Assembly: GCA_903921965.1 (NCBI GenBank)
Contig: CAIXSE010000840.1
Coordinates: forward strand, 1 to 10,292
DNA length: 10,292 nt
Direction of reading: 5' to 3'
DNA from: an uncultured Thermoleophilia bacterium
Lineage (GTDB): Bacteria > Actinomycetota > Thermoleophilia > UBA2241
Of the stretch, positions 1-6,466 are shown piece after piece. Made by a program: the position numbers and the translations under genes. Below the pieces are notes generated by a model. That model did no database searches. It saw nothing but the letters and a program-made list of their open reading frames with translations, and was not told the origin of the DNA. The stretch's first letter is position 1. Each line of letters starts with the position of its first letter.

Positions 1-54
1 AGCGTCTGCTTGCCATGCAGAAGGTCGAGGGTTCGAGCCCCTTCACCCGCTCCA
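1..54 (+). tRNA. tRNA-Gly (anticodon GCC), 5' part off the window
   Basis: This is the 3' part of a glycine tRNA. The anticodon stem TCTGC (5-9) pairs with GCAGA (17-21) around the loop TTGCCAT, which puts the anticodon GCC at 12-14. The T arm has a GAGGG/CCCTT stem around a TTCGAGC loop. It is followed by the 3' acceptor strand CACCCGC, discriminator T and an encoded CCA at 52-54. The acceptor 5' strand and D arm lie before the window. It is probably part of a tRNA cluster with the tRNA-Cys downstream. Confidence 0.93.
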
Positions 55-73
55 TTTCCCCCTCTCGGGGTGC

Positions 74-113
74 GAGGCAGAGGACAGAGGCGATGTGCTC
101 TGTCGTCTGCCTC
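74..113. repeat. Imperfect 16-bp inverted repeat between the two tRNA genes
   Basis: Bases 74-89 pair with 98-113 at 15 of 16 positions; the only mismatch is G82 against G105. The loop is the 8 bases 90-97. It fills most of the 88-base spacer between tRNA-Gly and tRNA-Cys. No T-run follows on the plus strand, so it is not a textbook intrinsic terminator. It could be a processing hairpin for a polycistronic tRNA transcript or a small palindromic repeat. The structure is seen directly; its role is unknown. Confidence 0.75.
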
Positions 114-141
114 TCGTCACGTCAGGGGCGCCTCTTCTTCG

Positions 142-216
<75 letters not shown>

Positions 217-295
217 GCTTTTTCCCTGCATCTGGCCTGTATCTGGCGATCTCCTGTGGTACACTGCCGCGCTCAGAACCGTGCAATGGGCTGGA

Positions 296-316
296 TCGTC
301 GACATCTTGTCGACGA
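296..316. repeat. Perfect 9-bp inverted repeat in the tRNA-Cys/mtrA gap
   Basis: TCGTCGACA (296-304) and TGTCGACGA (308-316) are exact reverse complements around the 3-base spacer TCT. It lies in the 182-base non-coding stretch 217-398, downstream of both tRNA-Cys (plus strand) and the mtrA-like gene (minus strand). No T-run follows in either direction. It could be a weak bidirectional transcription end or a protein-binding palindrome; the sequence does not decide. Confidence 0.6.
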
Positions 317-325
317 GAAAGCGGC

Positions 326-343
326 ACGTGTCCCGGCACACGT
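326..343. repeat. 6-bp inverted repeat in the same gap
   Basis: ACGTGT (326-331) is the reverse complement of ACACGT (338-343), with the spacer CCCGGC. It sits 9 bases after the 9-bp palindrome at 296-316, and the two may act together at the 3' ends of converging transcripts. On its own a 6-bp repeat in GC-rich DNA could be chance. Confidence 0.35.
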
Positions 344-398
344 TGGTTCCGGGCGGCACAACGCGGTCTCGTCATCTGACCGCCACCGCCCGTCCAGA

Positions 399-1109
399 CT
401 ATCCAGCTTCGGGCGGTGTACTCCGACTCGAGGTGGCACCGGCGCTCCGGGCTCTCAATCTCTCGACCATCGCCTCCAGCCTCCGCTTGGCCTCGCTCTG
501 GCTCGGATCCTCCGGCTCTGCCCAGGGCCGCATCGCATCCCAGGTGATCTGACTGTCCAGTGGCGGCTGTGGATAGGCGCCGGGGTCGGAGAGCAGGAAG
601 TCGCGGAACTGGACGGGCGCCTCCTGGTAGCAGGCCATGATGGCCTCGCGCAGGACCGCGGGCTCTGCCTGGAACTGCAGATCGATCAGCGTCACCTGGT
701 CCCGGACGCGCTCAATCACCTCGACAGGCAGGTTGTGCAGGACGGCGTGCAAGGCCTCCGTTCCGACGATCCGCCTGCCGGAGTCGACACCGTGCGCGAA
801 GAACGCCTTCAAGGCGTCGCCGGTGAGATGACCCTCCGACTCCGGCCCGCCCAGGATCAGGTAGCGGATGTTCGGGTTGGCGACCAGGTTGCAGATCATC
901 TTCTCGAAGCCGATGTTCGGAGTCTGGACGGTGCCGGAGAGAGCAGCCCCACTTTCGACGCCGGTGCGCACCAGCGTCTGGATGTCGGGCGGGATCTTGT
1001 CCTCGTCCTGGTTCAGGATGATGGCGACGGCGACGGGCGAGAAGTCGTTGCCGCGCAGGTAGCGCCCTTCCTCGGGAGGATAGGTATCAGCCGGCTTCAC
1101 CTTGTGCAT
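399..1109 (-). CDS. mtrA: MtrA-like corrinoid protein (tetrahydromethanopterin S-methyltransferase subunit A family)
   Basis: A 236-residue protein matching the cytoplasmic domain of MtrA, the corrinoid-carrying subunit of the methanogen Mtr complex that passes a methyl group from tetrahydromethanopterin to coenzyme M. Family motifs in order are YPPEEGRYLRGNDFSPVAV (10-28), SGTVQT (58-63), ICNLVANPNIRYLILGGPES (72-91), GHLTGDAL (93-100) and the GT-E region near 116. His94 in GHLTGD corresponds to the conserved histidine discussed as a cobalt-related residue in MtrA. Methanogen MtrA ends in a membrane helix. Here residues 195-236 are charged, Ala/Ser/Pro-rich and not hydrophobic, so the protein should be soluble. 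The start is supported by GGGAG at 1115-1119, 5 bases upstream. The MDR oxidoreductase lies 85 bases upstream on the same strand. No mtrB-H or mtrH-type methyltransferase is in the window, so methyl donor and acceptor are unknown. Confidence 0.88.
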   Translation of the reverse strand: MHKVKPADTYPPEEGRYLRGNDFSPVAVAIILNQDEDKIPPDIQTLVRTGVESGAALSGTVQTPNIGFEKMICNLVANPNIRYLILGGPESEGHLTGDALKAFFAHGVDSGRRIVGTEALHAVLHNLPVEVIERVRDQVTLIDLQFQAEPAVLREAIMACYQEAPVQFRDFLLSDPGAYPQPPLDSQITWDAMRPWAEPEDPSQSEAKRRLEAMVERLRARSAGATSSRSTPPEAG

Positions 1110-1194
1110 GGTGTCTCCCAGGACTCCTCTCCAGGTGAACGAGTACGGGGACTGCGCAGGTGGGGAGAGACCTCCATCGCGATCCGGCTCCGAT

Positions 1195-2151
1195 TCACTT
1201 GCTCGTGTCGAACACGATCTTGCCCTGCACCCCGCCCGCTTCCTGACGCTGCTGGACTTCGCCGACCAGGGACAGCGGCATCACCGAGTCGATGAGCGGC
1301 CGGATCCTTCCTCGTTCGACCAGGTCACGCAGCACTTCCATCTTCCGACGGGTCGGTTCGATGAAGAAGAACATCATGTCGATGTTCCGGCTCCATGCCT
1401 CGAGCAGGTTCTGGGCGGTGGGGATGTCGACGATCGACACCAGTCGTCCGTGGTCCTTGAGGACGTAGGGGCTTCGCTCCACCGTGTTCCCGCCGACGGT
1501 ATCCAGAACCACATCGACTCCTCGGCCGCCGGTCTCCCGGCCGATCACGTCCTCGCAGCTCTCCACCTTGTAGTCGATGACCACGTCGGCACCGAGGCTC
1601 TCCACGAACCCGACGCTCCTGGTGCTGCAGGTGGTGAAGACCCTGGCTCCGGCGGCCTTCGCTATCTGTATGGCTACCGACCCGACGCCGCCGGCGCCGG
1701 CGTGGACGAGCACGCTCTCACCGATCTGCAGCTTCGCCCTCTCGATGAGACAGCCATACGCCGTGCCGAAGACGAGGGGCAGGCTCGCGGCCTCGAAGTG
1801 GCCGGCGTTCTGTGGCTTGAGCGCGACGATGCTCTCATCCACGACGTTGTACTCGGCGAAGGTCCCGGGTCTGGTGAAGAGCTCCATCTCATAGAAGACC
1901 TCATCGCCGACCTTGAATCTCGTGACGTCGGACCCGACCGCTTCCACCACGCCAGAAGCATCGATCCCGATGATCGCGGGACACGACACCCATTCCGCGT
2001 AGTCGCCTCTTCTGGTCTGGAAATCACAGGGGTTGGCGGAGGTGGCCACGATCCTGACCAGCAGATCGCTGGGCCCAGGCTCGGGCGTTGTGACGTCACG
2101 CTCCTCGAACACCTCAGGACCGCCGAAGGAAGTGAGGACCATCGCTTTCAT
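1195..2151 (-). CDS. Zinc-independent MDR family oxidoreductase (NADPH:quinone reductase-like)
   Basis: A 318-residue, full-length member of the medium-chain dehydrogenase/reductase superfamily, quinone oxidoreductase/zeta-crystallin branch. The N-terminal GroES-like domain carries SANPCDFQTRRG (38-49). The GIDASGVVEAVG segment (62-73) replaces the GHE zinc-ligand motif of alcohol dehydrogenases, so no catalytic zinc is expected. The Rossmann domain has the nucleotide-binding AGAGGVG (151-157). The end AGGVQGKIVF (305-314) is typical of the family. Such enzymes reduce quinones or enones with NADPH; the substrate cannot be read from sequence. GGAGG at 2156-2160, 4 bases upstream, supports the start. 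The ATG overlaps the TGA of an upstream reading frame (ATGA), which suggests translational coupling to a gene now mostly missing. The mtrA-like gene follows after 85 bases and may be co-transcribed. Confidence 0.9.
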   Translation of the reverse strand: MKAMVLTSFGGPEVFEERDVTTPEPGPSDLLVRIVATSANPCDFQTRRGDYAEWVSCPAIIGIDASGVVEAVGSDVTRFKVGDEVFYEMELFTRPGTFAEYNVVDESIVALKPQNAGHFEAASLPLVFGTAYGCLIERAKLQIGESVLVHAGAGGVGSVAIQIAKAAGARVFTTCSTRSVGFVESLGADVVIDYKVESCEDVIGRETGGRGVDVVLDTVGGNTVERSPYVLKDHGRLVSIVDIPTAQNLLEAWSRNIDMMFFFIEPTRRKMEVLRDLVERGRIRPLIDSVMPLSLVGEVQQRQEAGGVQGKIVFDTSK

Positions 2152-2300
2152 CTCGCCTCCAGTGCCTCGAGTCGCCGGGCTGCGCTCCCCGGGTGATGGC
2201 CGCGACGCGGAGAGCCCACACGCTCGTCCCCCGGGATGTCGGGCGTGAAGCCGGCGTCGGTGAGCGACTCATCATACTTCGCGATGCGCAGATCAGTGCC
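2148..2300 (-). pseudogene. C-terminal fragment of an unidentified gene, cut at about 2300
   Basis: This minus-strand frame ends in TGA at 2148-2150, overlapping the ATG of the MDR gene. Its last 50 or so codons read like real protein, for example DLRIAKYDESLTDAGF and PDIPGDERV, and most third positions are G or C. Upstream of about 2300 the same frame turns into low-complexity Thr/Pro/Ala sequence that is the shadow of the plus-strand AI-2E fragment. I infer a gene tail whose 5' part was lost at that point. I do not recognise the family, and the right boundary is approximate. Alternatively it is just the leader of the MDR gene and the open frame is chance. Confidence 0.35.
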
Positions 2301-2301
2301 G

Positions 2302-2694
2302 GTGCCCCGACGATCCGGCGTCCACGGCGTTCCTCGTCCGCCGGAGTCCCTCGTGGCCGGCGCCGGCGTGGTCTCCGTGCTCGTCGCGCTCGGCTTCGGG
2401 GGCGTCGACGCCGGCGTCATCGTCCTCGTCGGCGTGCTGCTGATCAACGTCCTGGTGCAGCCCTGGGCGCAGACGTTCGCCGTCGGCGCGACCCTGCGCC
2501 TGCGCCCGCTGGCGGTCTTCTCGCTGGCGATGCTCGGCCTCCTCCTCGGGGGAGCGATCGGAGGGGCCGCCGCCGCTCCGCCGGCGCGTCTCGTGCTGGA
2601 TGTGCGCGACGTCGTGCGGGGGGACCGGGCGGAGGCCCGGCGCGACGCCGCCTTCGAGGACGCTCAGGCGGGAGCGGGCGCGTCCGAAGCGTGA
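2302..2694 (+). pseudogene. AI-2E/PerM family transporter, C-terminal fragment
   Basis: About 130 residues matching the last part of an AI-2E (PerM/YdiK) family membrane protein. A hydrophobic stretch LVAGAGVVSVLVALGFGG is followed by DAGVIVLVGVLLINVLVQ, then QTFAVGATLRLRPLAVFS, which fits the family's conserved late segment (usually xxGxxLxLHPL). A last membrane segment follows, AMLGLLLGGAIGGAAAAP, and then a charged tail. Family members have about 350 residues and eight membrane segments; the first two thirds are absent. An ATG at 2236 opens the frame, but the residues before about 2300 have no family resemblance and no good ribosome site precedes it. I therefore read this as a 5'-truncated remnant. 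It is the only plus-strand coding piece in the window and meets a broken minus-strand gene head on. Confidence 0.72.
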
Positions 2695-2702
2695 TCCGCG
2701 CT

Positions 2703-2719
2703 CGCCGCCCGGAGCGGCG
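2703..2719. terminator. Possible GC hairpin between converging genes
   Basis: CGCCGC (2703-2708) pairs with GCGGCG (2714-2719) around CCGGA. It lies in the 66-base gap between the plus-strand transporter fragment and the minus-strand NHL gene, where a bidirectional terminator would be expected. There is no T-run on either side, and in DNA this GC-rich such a stem can be chance. Confidence 0.3.
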
Positions 2720-2760
2720 GCCGCCCCGCGCCGTGACCGTGGTCTGCGTCGTGCTCGTCG

Positions 2761-4110
2761 TCAGCGGATCACGAGCACGCCCTCGCGCGGCGTGCTGGCG
2801 TTGCCGGCGAGGTCGTAGGCCACGATGCGCGTCCGGTACGTCCCGCGGTCGAAGCGCGCCGTCCCGAAGGCCCAGACGTTCGCTCCCTTCTTGGGCAGCC
2901 AGTCCGACTCCGTGCCGCCGAGCACCGTGCCGGACCTGGTGAGCAGGGTCGCCTTCAGGCGGATCCTGGGGCTCAGGGCGTCGCTCACGACGAAGCGCAC
3001 GACGGCCTTCTTGCCCTTCCGCACCTGGACCGTCGCGATGTGCTGCACCGTGGGAGGCTGGGTGTCGAAGCGGATGCGCACGAAGTTGGGCGGGTCTTCG
3101 ACGTTCTTCGCGAGGTCGTGTGCCCTGTAGTTGACGAGGTGCAGGCCGTCCGGCAGCGGGCCCACCACGAGCCTGCCGCCCGCCGGGACCTCCTTCCACG
3201 TGCCGTCGTCGATCTTGTACTCGATGCGGTCCACTCCGCTGCCCCCGGGGTCGTCCACGGCGGAGAACTGGAGCGTCACCGGCCGGCTGGTCCACTCCCC
3301 CTGAAGGCCTGTGACCTCACTCCGCGGGGGCCGGGTGTCCCTGGCCTCCTCGAAGGGCTCGAACTTGAGCACGACGTGACGGCCCGTGTCGAGGACGTAG
3401 ATGTCGTTGTCGCCGGTGGGGGCCACCGCCACGTCCGTGGGCTCCAGGAAGTGACCCTCGGCGTCGCCGGCCGCGCCGAACTGGCCCAGGCACGTCCCGG
3501 AACTGTCGAAGACCTGGACCCGGCAGTTGCCGGTGTCGGCCACGTAGACCCTGCCGTACCTGTCGACGGCGACGCCCTGGGCGCCGTCGAGCTCCCCGAC
3601 GTCGGCGCCGGCCTCGCCCCACACGCCGGCGGGGACGAGGTCGCCGGAGAAGACGTGGAGGTGGGTGCCGTCGGCCACGTAGACGCGGCCGGAGTTGCGG
3701 TCGACGGCGATGCCGGTGGGATCCTTCAGCTGGCCGGCCTCGCCGCCCAGGGCACCCCACTGCCGCTTGTACAGCAGTCTGCCCATGGGGTCGGAGAACT
3801 GCAGCACGCGCCCGTGGTACCTGTCGGTCACGTAGATGGCGGACGCCGTGGTGCCGGTCGCGATCCCGAACAGGTGGATCGACCTCGTCTCGGGGAACTG
3901 CGTGACGTCCACCGTCTTGATGTGGCTCTGGCGGACACGCAGCTGGATGCGGCGGTCCTCGGTGACGTAGGCGGACCCGCCGGCCACGGTGGCGACGCGC
4001 TTCAGCCAGTAGAACTGCTCCTCGCCGGTGCCGGCTTCGCCGGCGGTGCCCTTGAAGCCCCCGTCCAGGTCGAACCACTGGGGGGCGGCGCTGGTCGTCC
4101 CTGCCGGCAT
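2761..4110 (-). CDS. NHL-repeat beta-propeller protein with OmpL47/Ig-like C-terminal domains
   Basis: A 449-residue protein. Residues about 35-252 contain NHL-type blades with recurring D-x-x-G-x-VYVAD cores: IYVTDRYHGRVLQF (92-105), GIAVDRNSGRVYVAD (133-147), GVAVDRYGRVYVADTGNCRV (179-198) and DIYVLDTGRHVVLKF (236-250). The spacers are of the QWGALGGEAGQLKDPTGIAV kind. A beta-sandwich of the OmpL47 type follows (about 262-350, with SGVDRIEYKIDDGTWKEV), then a second Ig-like domain (about 352-449) ending AYDLAGNASTPREGVLVIR. Such proteins are normally exported and bind proteins or polymers, but no signal peptide exists at this ATG. The in-frame sequence upstream is Arg/Pro-rich with no hydrophobic segment. 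A weak AGGG lies 7 bases before the ATG. It starts 38 bases after the CrtC-like stop and is probably in its operon. The function is inferred from fold only. Confidence 0.82.
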   Translation of the reverse strand: MPAGTTSAAPQWFDLDGGFKGTAGEAGTGEEQFYWLKRVATVAGGSAYVTEDRRIQLRVRQSHIKTVDVTQFPETRSIHLFGIATGTTASAIYVTDRYHGRVLQFSDPMGRLLYKRQWGALGGEAGQLKDPTGIAVDRNSGRVYVADGTHLHVFSGDLVPAGVWGEAGADVGELDGAQGVAVDRYGRVYVADTGNCRVQVFDSSGTCLGQFGAAGDAEGHFLEPTDVAVAPTGDNDIYVLDTGRHVVLKFEPFEEARDTRPPRSEVTGLQGEWTSRPVTLQFSAVDDPGGSGVDRIEYKIDDGTWKEVPAGGRLVVGPLPDGLHLVNYRAHDLAKNVEDPPNFVRIRFDTQPPTVQHIATVQVRKGKKAVVRFVVSDALSPRIRLKATLLTRSGTVLGGTESDWLPKKGANVWAFGTARFDRGTYRTRIVAYDLAGNASTPREGVLVIR

Positions 4111-4148
4111 CCCGCGGCCCTGCCCGGCTCCTCGCGGCGGCCGGCCGG

Positions 4149-5264
4149 CTAGCGGGCGGCGTCGTGCTCCAGCGACTCCTCGTGGATCTCGCGCTTGTAG
4201 AAGATCTGCTCGAACGCCCCCGTCTTCTCGTGGTGCTCGACCAGTTCGCCGCCGCGATAGCAGTCAAGGCTCGTGTCCGCCAGGAAGCGCAGGTAGCCGC
4301 CCGGGTAACGGACGAGCTTGAGCAGCTCCTTCTGCCACCCCTTGGCGAAGTCGATCCACGTGTAGGCCACGAGCGTCTTCGTGCGCGTCAGCTTGAGCTC
4401 GTAGCGCGCGTCACCGTCCTCGTAGTCGAAGCTCACGGCGTCCGGCACGGGCTTCCCCGTCTTCTCGTCGATCTCGGCGCCGTGCGTCGTGAAGGTCATC
4501 CTGGAGCCGTCGTCGGCGATGACCTTGCCGTCGCGGGCGAGCATGTACCAGTGGAACGGCGTGTAGCCGTACTTCTCCGTGGCGACGATGTGGGCGGCGA
4601 GGAACGTGTAGGGACCGACCTCACCCCTCGCCCACCACCAGTGGTCGATGAGGTGCCCGAGGTCGGTGTTCGTCCAGTTGTGGTCGTGATACCCCCTGCC
4701 GGTGGCCTCGTGGACCTCGTCGCCGATCCTGTACGTCGCCGACACCCTGCCGAACGGCACGAAGGGCGTCCAGCCGAAGAAGTGCTCGTCGCCGGGCCCG
4801 AAGAACAGCAGACCGCTCTCCGGACGCCACGGCTCCGTGATCCCCTCGAGCCGGATGTCGGCGGAGAGCTCCTCGGCCGCACCCGTGACCCTGTACTCGT
4901 GCAGGTCGCCAGTGAAGCGGAAGTCGCCCATGCGGACGTCGCAGCCGTCCTTGGCGGCGCTGAACTGCTCCGGCTCGGCGTACCACGACCGCACCAGCCT
5001 CGTGCCGTCGGGCAGGGTGAGGTCGATCTCGAGCTGCGGCGCGAGGGGCTGGTGCGGCCGGGTGCCGTCCTTCGTCGCGAAGATCACGCACAGCCCCGTG
5101 CCGTCGTCGAGGTCGGCGTCGCAGTACCACCACTCGAGGTTGGGGGCGGCCGTGTCGATGCGGATCCCGTCCTCCCACGGCTGGATGCGGCGTCGCTCGA
5201 GGTCGAGGCGCGCGTAATCCTCGGGTCTGTCGGCCTGACGGGCCGGTGCGTCATGCGCTGACAT
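4149..5264 (-). CDS. CrtC/AttH-like lipocalin-fold protein (hydroxyneurosporene synthase family)
   Basis: A 371-residue protein with the signatures of the CrtC (carotenoid 1,2-hydratase) / AttH superfamily. These are two lipocalin-like barrels, with EWWY at 44-47, FFGWTPFVPFGRV (162-174), the hallmark GYHDHNWTNTDLGHLIDHWWW (191-211, His193 and His195 being likely active-site or structural residues) and ARGEVGPYTFLAAHIV (212-227). The family includes carotenoid hydratases and bacterial AttH; related folds catalyse Diels-Alder cyclisations in natural-product pathways. No phytoene synthase, desaturase or other carotenoid gene is present, so carotenoid hydration is not supported. No signal peptide is evident. 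AAAGGAG at 5270-5276, 5 bases upstream, gives a confident start. The start overlaps the end of the short upstream ORF by 14 bases. The NHL protein follows after 38 bases. The substrate is unknown. Confidence 0.82.
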   Translation of the reverse strand: MSAHDAPARQADRPEDYARLDLERRRIQPWEDGIRIDTAAPNLEWWYCDADLDDGTGLCVIFATKDGTRPHQPLAPQLEIDLTLPDGTRLVRSWYAEPEQFSAAKDGCDVRMGDFRFTGDLHEYRVTGAAEELSADIRLEGITEPWRPESGLLFFGPGDEHFFGWTPFVPFGRVSATYRIGDEVHEATGRGYHDHNWTNTDLGHLIDHWWWARGEVGPYTFLAAHIVATEKYGYTPFHWYMLARDGKVIADDGSRMTFTTHGAEIDEKTGKPVPDAVSFDYEDGDARYELKLTRTKTLVAYTWIDFAKGWQKELLKLVRYPGGYLRFLADTSLDCYRGGELVEHHEKTGAFEQIFYKREIHEESLEHDAAR

Positions 5265-5445
5265 CGGGACTCCTTTCCTCCGTCGGGACTGTCCTCGGGC
5301 TCCCGGTGCGGTCCGGCGGCCCGGCGCGGACGGCCGGCCGGGCCGGGACGCCGGCCGCGCGCCACCGCGCCGAGAACGCCGCGACCATCGCGTCGCGCGC
5401 GGGGGCGGGCAGGAATCCCGAGGCCACCGGGGTGATGTCCAGCAT
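5251..5445 (-). CDS. Short ORF coupled to the HAD gene, possibly a truncated gene
   Basis: This frame of 64 codons begins MLDITPVASGFLPAPARDAM, 2 bases after the HAD stop codon (TGA-CC-ATG). GGAAGGG at 5452-5458 lies 6 bases upstream inside the HAD gene end, a normal arrangement for a coupled downstream gene. The first 35 or so residues look like the N terminus of a soluble protein. The rest (PDRTGSPRTVPTEERSPDVSA) is Pro/Arg-rich and simply reads through the ribosome site and start of the CrtC-like gene. I infer either a small hypothetical protein or, more likely, a gene whose 3' part was replaced at about 5340. The family is not recognised. Confidence 0.45.
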   Translation of the reverse strand: MLDITPVASGFLPAPARDAMVAAFSARWRAAGVPARPAVRAGPPDRTGSPRTVPTEERSPDVSA

Positions 5446-5447
5446 GG

Positions 5448-6371
5448 TCAACCCTTCCGTGACTGCGCGCGGGCCAGCGAGGCGGCCAGCGGCACCAGTT
5501 CCCCGAGTGACGACAACAGCTGCAGGCCGGGCACGCCGCCGCCCTGGGCCATCCCCAGCGACCACGCCGGGGTGAACCGGGTGCGCGCCAGCAGGCACAG
5601 GGGCCGGCAGGTGGGGTGGCCGTCGGCCCGCATGGTCAGCGGCAGCGCCAGATCGAGCGAGAACACGTCGCCCACGACGATGTCCGGCGACTCGGCCTCG
5701 AGCGCGGCCCGGTAGTACGAGCGGTCGACCGCCACGGGGCGCTCGCCGAACGGCACAGGGCGCGCCGGGTCGTTCGTCAGCACCTGCTTGCGCGCCTCGC
5801 CGCGCAGCGACAGGCCGGGCTTGGCCTCGGCGCCCGTGAAGCCGAACCCGCGCGGCACCCAGCTGCGGGCCACGGCGTCGGGCGTGAAGTTGGTGCAGAA
5901 GACGACGTCGGCCACCTCGAGCAGCGCGCGCAGCACCGCCGGCGCGTCCGGCAGCAGGTCGTGCCCGTGGTCGGCCAGGTAGGCGTGGCTGGCCTCCATG
6001 AAGATGGCCGAGCCCAGCGCGCTGAGGTCGGCGTGCCCGCGCGCCGCCAGCGCCTCCTGCAGCGCGCGGCACTCGGCGTGCCCGCGCCCCGCCAAAATGC
6101 CGATGCCGCTGCTGGTCGCGTTGTGCCGCAGGAACGGATCCTCGTCCGCATAGGCCGTCAGGCGCCCGTCCAGCCGCCACCCGTGCTCGAGCGGCTCCGC
6201 CTCGATCGCCGCCGACACCGCGTCGCAGCACCGCAGCACCATCTCCAGCGGCAGCCCGCTCGCCTCGGCCAGCTTTGTCCCGCGCGCCGCGTCCACCGCC
6301 GCCGCCTGCCCGTCCACGGTCGTCCACACGCCGTCGAAATCCACCAACACCTTGATCCGCTTCCCGCTCAT
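5448..6371 (-). CDS. HAD-like hydrolase family protein
   Basis: A 307-residue protein with haloacid dehalogenase superfamily motifs. Motif I is VLVDFDGVWTT (8-18; nucleophile Asp11, acid Asp13). Motif II is the Thr in VVFCTNFTPDA (156-166). A lysine (185 or 195) could serve as motif III. Motif IV is VVGDVFSLDLALPL (232-245) with Asp235 and Asp240. These would support a magnesium-dependent phosphatase or phosphotransferase. The roughly 130-residue insertion between motifs I and II would be the cap domain that sets substrate choice; the substrate is unknown. An ATG further out at 6428 would add 19 residues, but GAAAGGG at 6377-6383, 5 bases before the ATG at 6371, and the position of motif I favour the shorter form. 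It lies in a minus-strand run after the peptidase, with the palindrome 6467-6564 in between. Confidence 0.75.
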   Translation of the reverse strand: MSGKRIKVLVDFDGVWTTVDGQAAAVDAARGTKLAEASGLPLEMVLRCCDAVSAAIEAEPLEHGWRLDGRLTAYADEDPFLRHNATSSGIGILAGRGHAECRALQEALAARGHADLSALGSAIFMEASHAYLADHGHDLLPDAPAVLRALLEVADVVFCTNFTPDAVARSWVPRGFGFTGAEAKPGLSLRGEARKQVLTNDPARPVPFGERPVAVDRSYYRAALEAESPDIVVGDVFSLDLALPLTMRADGHPTCRPLCLLARTRFTPAWSLGMAQGGGVPGLQLLSSLGELVPLAASLARAQSRKG

Positions 6372-6376
6372 CCCGA

Positions 6377-6383
6377 CCCTTTC
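6377..6383 (-). promoter_or_regulatory. Ribosome binding site deciding the HAD start
   Basis: GAAAGGG on the minus strand is separated by 5 bases from the ATG at 6369-6371. The outer ATG at 6428 has no comparable site. Confidence 0.7.
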
Positions 6384-6466
6384 AGGTTCTTCGTGCGTCT
6401 CCTGCAATCCAACGCCCCACCCTACCACGGCGCAAGGCCCCCCACAACGCCCGCGCCCAGCCGAGC

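Noticed and set aside
59..70. CCCC-TCTC-GGGG mini-hairpin after tRNA-Gly
   Set aside because: Four pairs with no T-run is too little to call a terminator.
399..1109. Methanogenesis operon
   Set aside because: No other mtr subunit or methanogenesis gene is present, and the MtrA homologue lacks the membrane helix.
4149..5264. Carotenoid biosynthesis locus
   Set aside because: Only a CrtC-family fold is present. No phytoene synthase, desaturase, cyclase or methyltransferase gene lies nearby, and the family includes non-carotenoid members.
5251..6327. 358-codon minus-strand frame overlapping the HAD gene
   Set aside because: Upstream of 5445 it is Arg/Ala/Gly-rich shadow of the HAD coding frame. 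Only the part from the ATG at 5445 has a ribosome site, and that part is reported separately.
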